From positions 1-7,677 of the forward strand of contig CAJPST010000108.1 in NCBI GenBank assembly GCA_905373425.1: a stretch of 7,677 nucleotides of DNA, read 5' to 3'. Shown here in pieces: positions 1 to 5,461 of the stretch; the stretch's first letter is position 1, and every line of letters begins with the position of its first letter. Source of the DNA: an uncultured Mesocricetibacter sp. GTDB lineage: Bacteria > Pseudomonadota > Gammaproteobacteria > Enterobacterales > Pasteurellaceae. The notes beneath the pieces are model-generated. The model ran no database searches and was not told the DNA's origin. It saw only the letters and a list, made by a program, of their open reading frames with translations. Made by a program: the position numbers and the translations under genes.

Positions 1-310
1 CCACCAAGGCGGTAAAACTTACATAGGGCGAAATACCTTTAATTTGCGGATTTTGCCTTAAACGCTCGGTTAACTCGTGCCAATCGGCAATCGGTTGTTC
101 TTGTGCGGCTGAAATTTCTGCATGCGGAACTACCGCCAAAATACGGTTATTCAGTTCACGTTCGAATCCGTTCATTGCACTTAAACCCAGTATCAGTACT
201 GCAACGCCTAATGCAATGCCAACACTGGAAAATACAGAAATCAAGGAGACTAAACGGTTCTTTTGCTTCGCCTGTTGATAACGCCAACTGATAAAAAACG
301 GAGTATTCAT
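1..310 (-). CDS. lolE: LolE, lipoprotein-releasing ABC transporter permease (partial, N-terminal 103 residues)
   Basis: This is the start of the second membrane subunit of the LolCDE complex, which extracts outer-membrane lipoproteins from the inner membrane and passes them to LolA. Translating the minus strand from ATG at 310 gives MNTPFFISWRYQQAKQKNRL, then a hydrophobic first membrane helix (about residues 21-45) ending in the family-typical SAMNGFERE, then the beginning of the periplasmic domain. The frame is open to the window edge, so about three quarters of the usual protein of roughly 400 residues is missing. The ATG directly follows the lolD stop codon (TAA then ATG), and a GAGGA Shine-Dalgarno lies in the last lolD codons. 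Position after lolD and the Arg/Tyr-rich start favour LolE over LolC, which is encoded separately at 1292-2491. Fold and role are sure; the E assignment rests on gene order and the N-terminus. Confidence 0.93.
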   Translation of the reverse strand, partial: MNTPFFISWRYQQAKQKNRLVSLISVFSSVGIALGVAVLILGLSAMNGFERELNNRILAVVPHAEISAAQEQPIADWHELTERLRQNPQIKGISPYVSFTALV

Positions 311-997
311 TTAGCTTTCCTCACGCAATACACCGTCTTGCATAACTAAGCGGCGATTGAGTTTTTGCGCCAAACTAAGATCGTGTGTAACCAATAGAAA
401 TGCAATCCCCTTTTCACGGTTAAGTTGTTGAATAAGATCAAAAATACTTTCCGTTGTTTTACGATCCAAATTTCCCGTCGGCTCATCGGCAAGCACCAAG
501 GACGGGTTATTCACCAACGCTCGAGCAATCGCCACCCTCTGACGTTCACCGCCCGATAGCGCGGATGGACGATGTGTCATTCTATGCGATAATCCGACCG
601 CACTTAGCATTTGCTCGGCACAATCCTTTGCCTCGGTCTTATTCCGATTACCGATTAACATTGGCATTAAAACGTTTTCCAGTGCAGTAAAATCAGCCAT
701 TAAGTGATGAAACTGATAGACAAAACCGAGATATTGATTACGCAGACGAGCAAGTTCATCACCGTCGGCTTTTTGCAATGATTGACCTTTAATAAACACC
801 TCGCCGCTACTCGGTTGATCCAGCCCGCCTAAGGTATGCAACAAGGTGCTTTTCCCCGATCCCGAACTTCCTACAATTGCGACTAATTCATTGTCATGCA
901 AAGAAAAAGTGACATCTTTCAATACTTGGGTTTGAATCGAGCCTTCGGTGTAGTGCTTAGTGATATTCTGACAATTTAGTAGTATGTTTTTGTTCAT
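311..997 (-). CDS. lolD: LolD, lipoprotein-releasing ABC transporter ATPase
   Basis: LolD is the cytoplasmic ATPase that drives lipoprotein release by the LolC/LolE membrane pair. The 228-residue protein has every ABC motif in order: Walker A GSSGSGKS (43-50), Q-loop Gln95, signature LSGGE (147-151), Walker B with Asp171-Glu172 in LVLADEPTGNLD, and switch His205. The segment VYQFHHLMADFTALENV around 93-109 is the LolD hallmark that separates it from MacB, FtsE and other small ATPases. Length matches the family. The gene starts 5 nt after the DUF3144 stop, and the A/T-rich stretch before its ATG shows no clear Shine-Dalgarno, so it probably depends on translation of the upstream gene. Its stop codon abuts the lolE start. 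A USS lies inside the gene (597-605). Confidence 0.97.
   Translation of the reverse strand: MNKNILLNCQNITKHYTEGSIQTQVLKDVTFSLHDNELVAIVGSSGSGKSTLLHTLGGLDQPSSGEVFIKGQSLQKADGDELARLRNQYLGFVYQFHHLMADFTALENVLMPMLIGNRNKTEAKDCAEQMLSAVGLSHRMTHRPSALSGGERQRVAIARALVNNPSLVLADEPTGNLDRKTTESIFDLIQQLNREKGIAFLLVTHDLSLAQKLNRRLVMQDGVLREES
597..605 (-). repeat. DNA uptake signal sequence (USS core)
   Basis: Perfect ACCGCACTT (the core AAGTGCGGT on the minus strand) inside lolD. The adjacent A/T block fits with one mismatch. Confidence 0.9.
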
Positions 998-1002
998 ATT
1001 TT

Positions 1003-1299
1003 TTAGTTTTTCTTACGCCCTAAGTATTGATCGAAATTATCAATATATTCTTCCAAATTTTGTTTCAGCATTTTTTCATATTCTTTTACAAAATAATCCA
1101 AAATCAACTGTTTAGAATCAGCCAAATGGGTTTGGTCTTCCGCTTTCGTCGCCGTCATAAAAGCATTGAATCTAGCACAGGCAAACATCATAGAAGCACT
1201 CACTCTGCCGTAGTCTATATTTTCTAATTGTTTATTTGCCAGATTAATCATCTCATCAGCACGCTGATAAAAATTTTCGTCAACTTGATTTTTACTCAT
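1003..1299 (-). CDS. DUF3144 family small protein of unknown function
   Basis: This is a 98-residue, charged, probably cytoplasmic protein with no signal peptide or membrane helix. The core FYQRADEMINLAN (10-22), then RVSASMMFACARFNAF (32-47), matches my recollection of the DUF3144 family, a small proteobacterial family without an assigned function; the family call is from memory. The C-terminal half is rich in Lys, Glu and Asp and looks helical. The start is well supported: GGAGG lies 9 nt upstream (1309-1313, inside lolC). The ATG overlaps the lolC stop by 8 nt (ATGAGTAA), and lolD begins 5 nt after its stop. It is therefore translated as part of the lipoprotein-export operon. Whether it helps LolCDE or is only a passenger cannot be told from sequence. 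Confidence 0.9.
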   Translation of the reverse strand: MSKNQVDENFYQRADEMINLANKQLENIDYGRVSASMMFACARFNAFMTATKAEDQTHLADSKQLILDYFVKEYEKMLKQNLEEYIDNFDQYLGRKKN

Positions 1300-2491
1300 A
1301 TCTCAATGCCTCCGCAGGTTCGATTTTCGCGGCTCGATATGCCGGATAAATAGTTGATAATAAAGATAATAACAATGAAAAAACAACAATAATGGTAATC
1401 TGTGCGGCGGATAATTCCGTCGGTAAGAACACGCCTTGCGGATTAATTAAATTCACGATGGAATCTAAATTTAACGTAATTAATAAACCAATCAGCGTGC
1501 CGATTAACGTCCCAGTAATTCCGACCAGAAAACCCTGTAGAATAAAAATCCGACGCACCTGACGCTTGGTTAATCCCTGAGTTTGTAGGATTGCAATTTC
1601 ACCCTGTTTATCGAGCACCATTAAACTGAGCGAAGTGATAATATTGGAAACGGCAACGACAATAATTAAACTAATCAGTAACCCCATCATATTTTTTTCC
1701 ATACGTACTGCTTGGAAAAACTCACCTTTTTGACTGCGCCAGTCATCAATTTTCCACTCATTTTCAGGAAAAACAGTTGAAAGTTCGGTAATTTGGAACG
1801 GATCTTTCAGAAATAAACGCACACCTTGCACAACCTCGGGTTTAATTCGCATTAAACGACCAATATCGCTTAAATTAGCAAATACTTGATAGCTCGATAC
1901 ATCGTTATACGAATCGTAAATTCCACTGACAGAAAATAAACGCTGCACGGGAACCCGACCAAACGGCGTATAATTACTGTTTTCAGTAATCATAATGCGC
2001 ACTTTATCACCAATTCGCAAGCCTAAATTATCTGCCAGTTCTGAGCCTATAATCAGTTTAAACTCACCTGTTGGCAGTAACTGTTCAAATTGGTTCGAGT
2101 CAAATTGACTTAATAAATTATCATCGGAAAATTGACTTATACCAATCACCCGCCCGGCATTAACGCCTTGTGCAGTCTGTAAAATAACGTTCGTCGTATT
2201 AATCGGCGTAATATTTTCCAGTTCAACACTGCCCATTAGGTTCGGCAGTTCCTTGCTGTATATATCACGACCGATATACCCGTCTTTTTTCATCACTACG
2301 GCATGCGGAATATTTGACAACACCTGTTGCTTCTGATGGCTTTCCAAGCCATTCATGACCGATAATACGATAATCAACGCCATCACTCCAAGCACAATAC
2401 CGCTGCTTGCCAGATGAGTTACCAAACGCCCGAACCGATCGGCGCTTTTTGCCCGCCAATAACGCAAGGCTATGTAAAGGGAAATGTTCAA
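1292..2491 (-). CDS. lolC: LolC, lipoprotein-releasing ABC transporter permease
   Basis: LolC is the membrane subunit that recruits the periplasmic carrier LolA. The 399-residue protein has one N-terminal membrane helix (about 27-46, ending SVMNGLE), a large periplasmic domain, and three C-terminal helices (about 267-290, 315-340, 362-383) before the conserved end PAYRAAKIEPAEALRYE. The segment NYTPFGRVPVQR (173-184) corresponds to the LolA-binding hook loop known from E. coli LolC. The start ADRFGRLV near residue 17 is typical of LolC. The start codon is TTG (2491-2489). An in-frame stop lies two codons upstream and the first internal ATG would delete most of the membrane helix, so TTG is the only sensible start. 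AGGA lies 9 nt upstream (2504-2501). Only TAA CCG separates it from the upstream dehydrogenase. Confidence 0.96.
   Translation of the reverse strand: MNISLYIALRYWRAKSADRFGRLVTHLASSGIVLGVMALIIVLSVMNGLESHQKQQVLSNIPHAVVMKKDGYIGRDIYSKELPNLMGSVELENITPINTTNVILQTAQGVNAGRVIGISQFSDDNLLSQFDSNQFEQLLPTGEFKLIIGSELADNLGLRIGDKVRIMITENSNYTPFGRVPVQRLFSVSGIYDSYNDVSSYQVFANLSDIGRLMRIKPEVVQGVRLFLKDPFQITELSTVFPENEWKIDDWRSQKGEFFQAVRMEKNMMGLLISLIIVVAVSNIITSLSLMVLDKQGEIAILQTQGLTKRQVRRIFILQGFLVGITGTLIGTLIGLLITLNLDSIVNLINPQGVFLPTELSAAQITIIVVFSLLLSLLSTIYPAYRAAKIEPAEALRYE
1309..1313 (-). promoter_or_regulatory. Strong Shine-Dalgarno for the DUF3144 gene
   Basis: GGAGG lies within the lolC coding sequence, 9 nt before ATG 1299. 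It shows that the small gene is independently initiated and is not a chance reading frame. Confidence 0.75.
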
Positions 2492-2494
2492 CGG

Positions 2495-3436
2495 TTATTT
2501 TCCTGTTTGATAAAACTCTTCAATATTTGACCGCACTTTATTCACCATAGTCGTAATGGCGCTATCTGATGCCCAGGCAACATGCGGAGTAATGATTAAA
2601 TTAGGCATAGTTTGCGCCGCAATAATCAACGGATGATCTTTCGGAGGCGGTTCCTTCACTAACACATCTAATGCCGCTCCACCGAGCTGCCCGCTTTGTA
2701 AAGCTTCCAACAAATCTAGCTCATTGACTAACGGACCTCGCCCTGTGTTAATTAACAAAGCCCCTCTTTTAAAGAGTGACAAAGTTTCCTTATTAATTAA
2801 ATTCTGCGTATTTTCGGTTAGCGGGCAGTGCAATGTTACAATATCCGAGTGCTTTAACACCTCTTCAAAAGGGGTATATCCCTCTCGACAAGCAGTGGCA
2901 TGACGATGTTCCGCATACAGTACATTCATTCCCAATGCGCTTGCCAATCTACCGACTTCGGAGCCGATACAGCCTTTACCAATAATGCCCAATGTAGAAC
3001 CACGTACATCAGTAATCGGATAATCAAAATAACAGAACTGTTTGCTATCGCTCCATTTTCCACTAAGTTGATCGTTATACCACCCCGTCAAACTACGTTT
3101 AAAATTAAAAATAAAACCAATAACGTGTTCCGGCACCGTGACCACTGAATAGCCGGTCACATTTTTAACCGTAATTCCTAATTCCTTAGCGGCAATCAGA
3201 TCAATATTATTCATTCCCGTCGCCAGCAATGCGATCAATTTGAGGTCTGGCAGTTTTTGCATGACTTCGCGATTAAACATTACTTTATTGGTAATAGCAA
3301 TCTGCGCTCCTTGCATCCGTTCAACGGTTTGCTCGGGAGAAGTACGTTCGTATTCAACCCATTCATGCGGAAAATGAGGCTGGGGAATGGCGATATGCGA
3401 CGGTATCGTAACTCTGTCAAGAAGAACAATTTTCAT
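2495..3436 (-). CDS. D-2-hydroxyacid dehydrogenase (glycerate dehydrogenase/HprA-like)
   Basis: This is an NAD-dependent cytoplasmic oxidoreductase that interconverts 2-keto acids and D-2-hydroxy acids; hydroxypyruvate/glycerate is the likeliest pair by family. The 313-residue protein has the catalytic domain split around a Rossmann domain. The dinucleotide loop is GKGCIG (153-158). Glu176 at the end of the next strand suggests NAD rather than NADP. The catalytic trio is Arg233 (INTGRGPLVNE), Glu262 and His285 (ITPHVAWAS). Length is normal for the family. The ATG is preceded by a GGCGGA-type ribosome site and a good promoter (3469-3497). It is the first gene of the operon that continues into lolC, 3 nt downstream. 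Substrate is not fixed by these motifs; related enzymes act on glyoxylate, phenylpyruvate or lactate, so no gene symbol is given. Confidence 0.93.
   Translation of the reverse strand: MKIVLLDRVTIPSHIAIPQPHFPHEWVEYERTSPEQTVERMQGAQIAITNKVMFNREVMQKLPDLKLIALLATGMNNIDLIAAKELGITVKNVTGYSVVTVPEHVIGFIFNFKRSLTGWYNDQLSGKWSDSKQFCYFDYPITDVRGSTLGIIGKGCIGSEVGRLASALGMNVLYAEHRHATACREGYTPFEEVLKHSDIVTLHCPLTENTQNLINKETLSLFKRGALLINTGRGPLVNELDLLEALQSGQLGGAALDVLVKEPPPKDHPLIIAAQTMPNLIITPHVAWASDSAITTMVNKVRSNIEEFYQTGK
2501..2504 (-). promoter_or_regulatory. Shine-Dalgarno for the TTG start of lolC
   Basis: AGGA followed by AA lies 9 nt before the TTG start, inside the last codons of the dehydrogenase gene. It supports TTG at 2491 as the real start, since no ATG or GTG exists between the upstream stop and that point. 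Confidence 0.6.
2530..2538 (-). repeat. DNA uptake signal sequence, full extended form
   Basis: Perfect core in the 3' end of the dehydrogenase gene. Reading outward from the core on the minus strand, one free base, a purine plus five A/T, six free bases, and a second purine plus five A/T (2511-2528) all fit the extended Haemophilus consensus. Confidence 0.93.
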
Positions 3437-3468
3437 AGAAATCCGCCTTATTGCGTATAAATTCGGTA

Positions 3469-3497
3469 ATAATATTTAAAGGGACTTAGGATAACAA
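3469..3497 (-). promoter_or_regulatory. Candidate sigma-70 promoter of the dehydrogenase-lolCDE operon
   Basis: On the minus strand, TTGTTA (3497-3492) and TATTAT (3474-3469) are separated by exactly 17 nt. They match the consensus at 4 of 6 and 5 of 6 positions. Transcription would start near 3462, giving a leader of about 25 nt. A-tracts lie directly upstream of the -35 and could act as an UP element. Seen by eye, not tested. Confidence 0.6.
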
Positions 3498-3527
3498 AAA
3501 AAGCGTATAAAAAAAACGGAAAAAAAA
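3496..3527. promoter_or_regulatory. Three A-tracts between divergent promoters
   Basis: Runs of 7, 8 and 8 A residues (3496-3502, 3509-3516, 3520-3527) fill the gap between the -35 boxes of the two divergent promoters. Centres are about 13 and 11 nt apart, close to one helical turn, so the DNA is likely bent and A/T contacts for RNA polymerase are available on both sides. The two right-hand tracts also coincide with the A/T segments of the extended USS whose core is at 3530-3538. Confidence 0.45.
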
Positions 3528-3529
3528 CT

Positions 3530-3538
3530 ACCGCACTT
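3530..3538 (-). repeat. DNA uptake signal sequence in the divergent control region
   Basis: Perfect core directly before, and overlapping by two bases, the tyrS -35. The A-tracts at 3509-3516 and 3520-3527 supply both A/T blocks of the extended consensus, with one mismatch at the outer purine. Confidence 0.92.
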
Positions 3539-3564
3539 TTCATTTGGCGAATAATCTCTATAAT
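3537..3564 (+). promoter_or_regulatory. Candidate sigma-70 promoter of tyrS
   Basis: TTTTCA (3537-3542) and a perfect TATAAT (3559-3564) are separated by 16 nt. A second, adjoining TATAAT follows at 3564-3569. The predicted start near 3571 leaves a leader of about 30 nt, too short for a T-box or attenuator. The -35 shares its first two bases with a USS core. Confidence 0.65.
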
Positions 3565-3600
3565 ATAATCTCTTATGAAAAATACACTCTGGATAGGACA

Positions 3601-4788
3601 ATGACTGATCTGAATACCGTTCTCGCGGAACTAAAGCGCGGCGTAGATGAAATTCTTTCTGAACAAGATTTAATTGAAAAACTTAAAGAAAATCGCCCTT
3701 TGCGCGTGAAACTCGGCGCAGATCCGACCGCTCCAGATATTCATTTAGGTCATACTGTTGTATTAAACAAATTACGTCAGTTCCAACAATTCGGTCATGA
3801 AGTGATTTTCTTAATCGGTGACTTCACCGGTATGGTGGGCGATCCGTCCGGCAAAAACACCACCCGTCCGCCGCTTAGTCGCGAAGACGTGTTGCGCAAC
3901 GCAGAAACCTACAAACAACAAATCTACAAAATTCTGGATCCACAAAAAACCCGTATCGTATTCAACTCCGAATGGTTGGGTAAATTAGGCACCGAAGGCA
4001 TGATTCGTTTAGCAAGCAACTACACTGTTGCCCGAATGTTGGAACGTGATGATTTCAAAAAACGTTTCTCTAACAATCAACCAATTGCGATTCATGAATT
4101 TATTTACCCGCTCTTGCAAGGGCACGATTCCGTTGCATTAGAAGCTGACGTTGAACTTGGTGGTACCGACCAAAAATTCAACTTGTTAGTGGGGCGTGAA
4201 TTACAAAAATCCGCCGGTCAAAAACCGCAAGTAGCCATTACTCTACCGTTATTGGTGGGCTTAGATGGCGAGAAAAAAATGTCTAAATCCCTTGGCAACT
4301 ATATCGGTGTTACCGAAGCACCGGGCGAGATGTTCGGCAAAATCATGTCTATCTCCGACGACTTAATGTGGGACTGGTACAACTTACTTTCTTTCCGTCC
4401 ATTAGCTGAAATCGCCCAATTGAAAGAAGATGTGGCGAACGGCAAAAACCCACGTGATGTGAAGATTTTATTAGCCAAAGAAATCATCGCACGTTTCCAT
4501 GATGACGCAGCTGCCGATGCTGCTGAACAAGAATTTATTAACCGCTTCCAAAAAGGGGCTATGCCGGATGAGATGCCGGAATTTACTTTTGAAGGCGAAA
4601 TCGGGCTTGCCAACTTATTAAAAGAAGCCGGTTTGGTTGCTTCCACTTCAGAGGCTAACCGCATGGTGCAGCAAGGCGGCGTAAAAATTGACGGCGAAAA
4701 AGTCGAAGACGCCAAACTCGTTATCACCGCCTCCACGGCGGTTTACCAAGTAGGTAAACGCAAGTTCGCCAAGGTAACAGTGAGATAA
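3601..4788 (+). CDS. tyrS: Tyrosyl-tRNA synthetase (TyrRS, KMSKS type)
   Basis: This cytoplasmic class I enzyme charges tRNA-Tyr with tyrosine using ATP. The 395-residue protein starts MTDLNTVLAELKRG. The HIGH-type motif is HLGH (48-51) within GADPTAPDIHLGHT. The second ATP motif is KMSKS (226-230), unlike the KFGKT of the E. coli and Bacillus stearothermophilus type, placing it in the other bacterial TyrRS group common in Pasteurellaceae. The C-terminal part (about 335-395) is an S4 RNA-binding domain (LLKEAGLVASTSEANRMVQQ). ATG 3601 is chosen because it gives the family N-terminus; an in-frame TTG at 3544 would lie upstream of the predicted transcription start. The ribosome site is weak (GGA about 7 nt upstream). 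The stop codon lies inside the extended part of a USS and a terminator follows. Confidence 0.97.
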   Translation: MTDLNTVLAELKRGVDEILSEQDLIEKLKENRPLRVKLGADPTAPDIHLGHTVVLNKLRQFQQFGHEVIFLIGDFTGMVGDPSGKNTTRPPLSREDVLRNAETYKQQIYKILDPQKTRIVFNSEWLGKLGTEGMIRLASNYTVARMLERDDFKKRFSNNQPIAIHEFIYPLLQGHDSVALEADVELGGTDQKFNLLVGRELQKSAGQKPQVAITLPLLVGLDGEKKMSKSLGNYIGVTEAPGEMFGKIMSISDDLMWDWYNLLSFRPLAEIAQLKEDVANGKNPRDVKILLAKEIIARFHDDAAADAAEQEFINRFQKGAMPDEMPEFTFEGEIGLANLLKEAGLVASTSEANRMVQQGGVKIDGEKVEDAKLVITASTAVYQVGKRKFAKVTVR

Positions 4789-4804
4789 AACATCACAAAA
4801 ATCG

Positions 4805-4813
4805 ACCGCACTT
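4805..4813 (-). repeat. DNA uptake signal sequence, left arm of tyrS terminator
   Basis: Perfect core with a full extended consensus reaching back over 4786-4803, which includes the tyrS stop codon. Confidence 0.93.
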
Positions 4814-4824
4814 ATGACTTCATA

Positions 4825-4833
4825 AAGTGCGGT
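4825..4833 (+). repeat. DNA uptake signal sequence, right arm of tyrS terminator
   Basis: Perfect core and the only forward-strand copy in the window. Both A/T blocks (4835-4840 and 4847-4852) match the extended consensus; the first is the terminator T-run. Confidence 0.93.
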
Positions 4834-4858
4834 TATTTTTAACTGTATTTTTGATGAT

Positions 4859-5440
4859 ATGCCTAAAATTGTTCTTATCAGACATGCAACACCATTAGTA
4901 AATGGTAGTAAATGCGACTCTACCGTTGCTCAAAACCGTTTGATTAATTATAACCAAACCGAACATTTGGCATTGGATGAATTAAATTCATTTAAACAAA
5001 GCTCGGCATATCAAGAGATTTTATTAATTGAAAAAGTCTTTGTTTCTCCCCTAATTAGGGCACAAAAAACGGCAGAAGCATTATTCCCAAATAATGAACG
5101 AATTACACTGGAAGATTTAAAGGAATTTGATCTAAAAATAATAAATATTCCAAAAATAAAGCTAACACTTAATTTATGGTTTATTCTTTCTAGGATATTG
5201 TGGTTGCTAGGATTAAATAAAACGCAAAATAGTATTCACAAAGAAAAAAAACACGTTGAAAAATTAATACCAACTTTACTACAACAAGATTGCTGTATTG
5301 TCGGTCATGGTTTTATTCAGCATGAAATAAAAAAATATTTGAGAAAGTATCATTTCGTAAAATCATTTCATGAAAAAAATGGGTGTTTTTGTGTAGAAAT
5401 TTTTCAAAATCCTACATATAAACAGAATTCAAGTTTATAA
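4859..5440 (+). CDS. Histidine phosphatase family protein, substrate unknown
   Basis: This 193-residue protein belongs to the phosphoglycerate mutase-like (histidine phosphatase) superfamily. The phospho-accepting site is IRHATP with Arg8-His9 (RHA rather than the usual RHG). SPLIRAQKTAEAL supplies Arg67, Glu89 in LKEFDLKI is the likely acid, and VGHG supplies His150. All expected pocket residues are present, so it is probably active. A hydrophobic stretch (about 102-118, LTLNLWFILSRILWLLG) lies in the cap region. By my hand count, 4921-5400 is about 28% G+C, against roughly 45-50% in sampled tyrS and scrK lines, and it uses ATA, CTA and AGG codons more freely; it also holds no USS. This suggests later acquisition. 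Its ribosome site is poor and I see no clear promoter; it may rely on readthrough from tyrS. It need not be functionally tied to the sucrose genes 21 nt downstream. Confidence 0.88.
   Translation: MPKIVLIRHATPLVNGSKCDSTVAQNRLINYNQTEHLALDELNSFKQSSAYQEILLIEKVFVSPLIRAQKTAEALFPNNERITLEDLKEFDLKIINIPKIKLTLNLWFILSRILWLLGLNKTQNSIHKEKKHVEKLIPTLLQQDCCIVGHGFIQHEIKKYLRKYHFVKSFHEKNGCFCVEIFQNPTYKQNSSL
5394..5422 (+). promoter_or_regulatory. Candidate promoter of scrKB within the end of the phosphatase gene
   Basis: TAGAAA (5394-5399) and TATAAA (5417-5422) are 17 nt apart and match the sigma-70 boxes at 4 of 6 and 5 of 6 positions. Transcription would begin near 5429, about 30 nt before scrK. The region is very A/T-rich, so such boxes can occur by chance. 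Confidence 0.35.
5417..5439. promoter_or_regulatory. Inverted repeat, candidate operator before scrK
   Basis: TATAAAC (5417-5423) and GTTTATA (5433-5439) form a perfect 7-bp inverted repeat with a 9-nt centre. It covers the candidate -10 and start point of scrK. A position like this suits a repressor such as a LacI-type ScrR, but no regulator gene is in the window and the sequence resembles no operator I can name. The A/T bias of the area lowers confidence. Confidence 0.35.
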
Positions 5441-5450
5441 GTCTGATAAC

Positions 5451-5455
5451 GGGAG
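5451..5455 (+). promoter_or_regulatory. Shine-Dalgarno deciding the scrK start
   Basis: GGGAG lies 6 nt before ATG 5462 but only 3 nt before ATG 5459. The spacing favours the second of the two adjacent in-frame ATGs. Confidence 0.6.
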
Positions 5456-5461
5456 AGCATG

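Larger units (their letters stand above)
4805..4840 (+). terminator. tyrS terminator formed by an inverted USS pair
   Basis: A 12-bp stem pairs 4805-4816 with 4821-4833, with one bulged A at 4824 and a four-base ACTT loop, and is followed by TATTTTT. Each arm carries a complete 9-base USS core in opposite orientation. The T-run is also the first A/T block of the forward USS. The hairpin starts 17 nt after the tyrS stop and should terminate tyrS transcripts Rho-independently. The downstream phosphatase gene begins only 18 nt after the T-run. Confidence 0.88.

Noticed and set aside
3544..3600. N-terminal extension of TyrS from an in-frame TTG at 3544
   Set aside because: It would add 19 residues not typical of the family, lies upstream of the predicted transcription start and overlaps the promoter boxes. 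ATG 3601 gives the expected N-terminus.
4299..4736. 145-codon open frame on the minus strand within tyrS
   Set aside because: It is the antisense shadow of a highly conserved gene, with a Ser/Pro/Ala-rich composition and no ribosome site that stands out.
5380..5412. Possible CRP site upstream of scrK (TGTG half-site near 5391)
   Set aside because: Only one half resembles the consensus; the matching TCACA half is absent at the required spacing.
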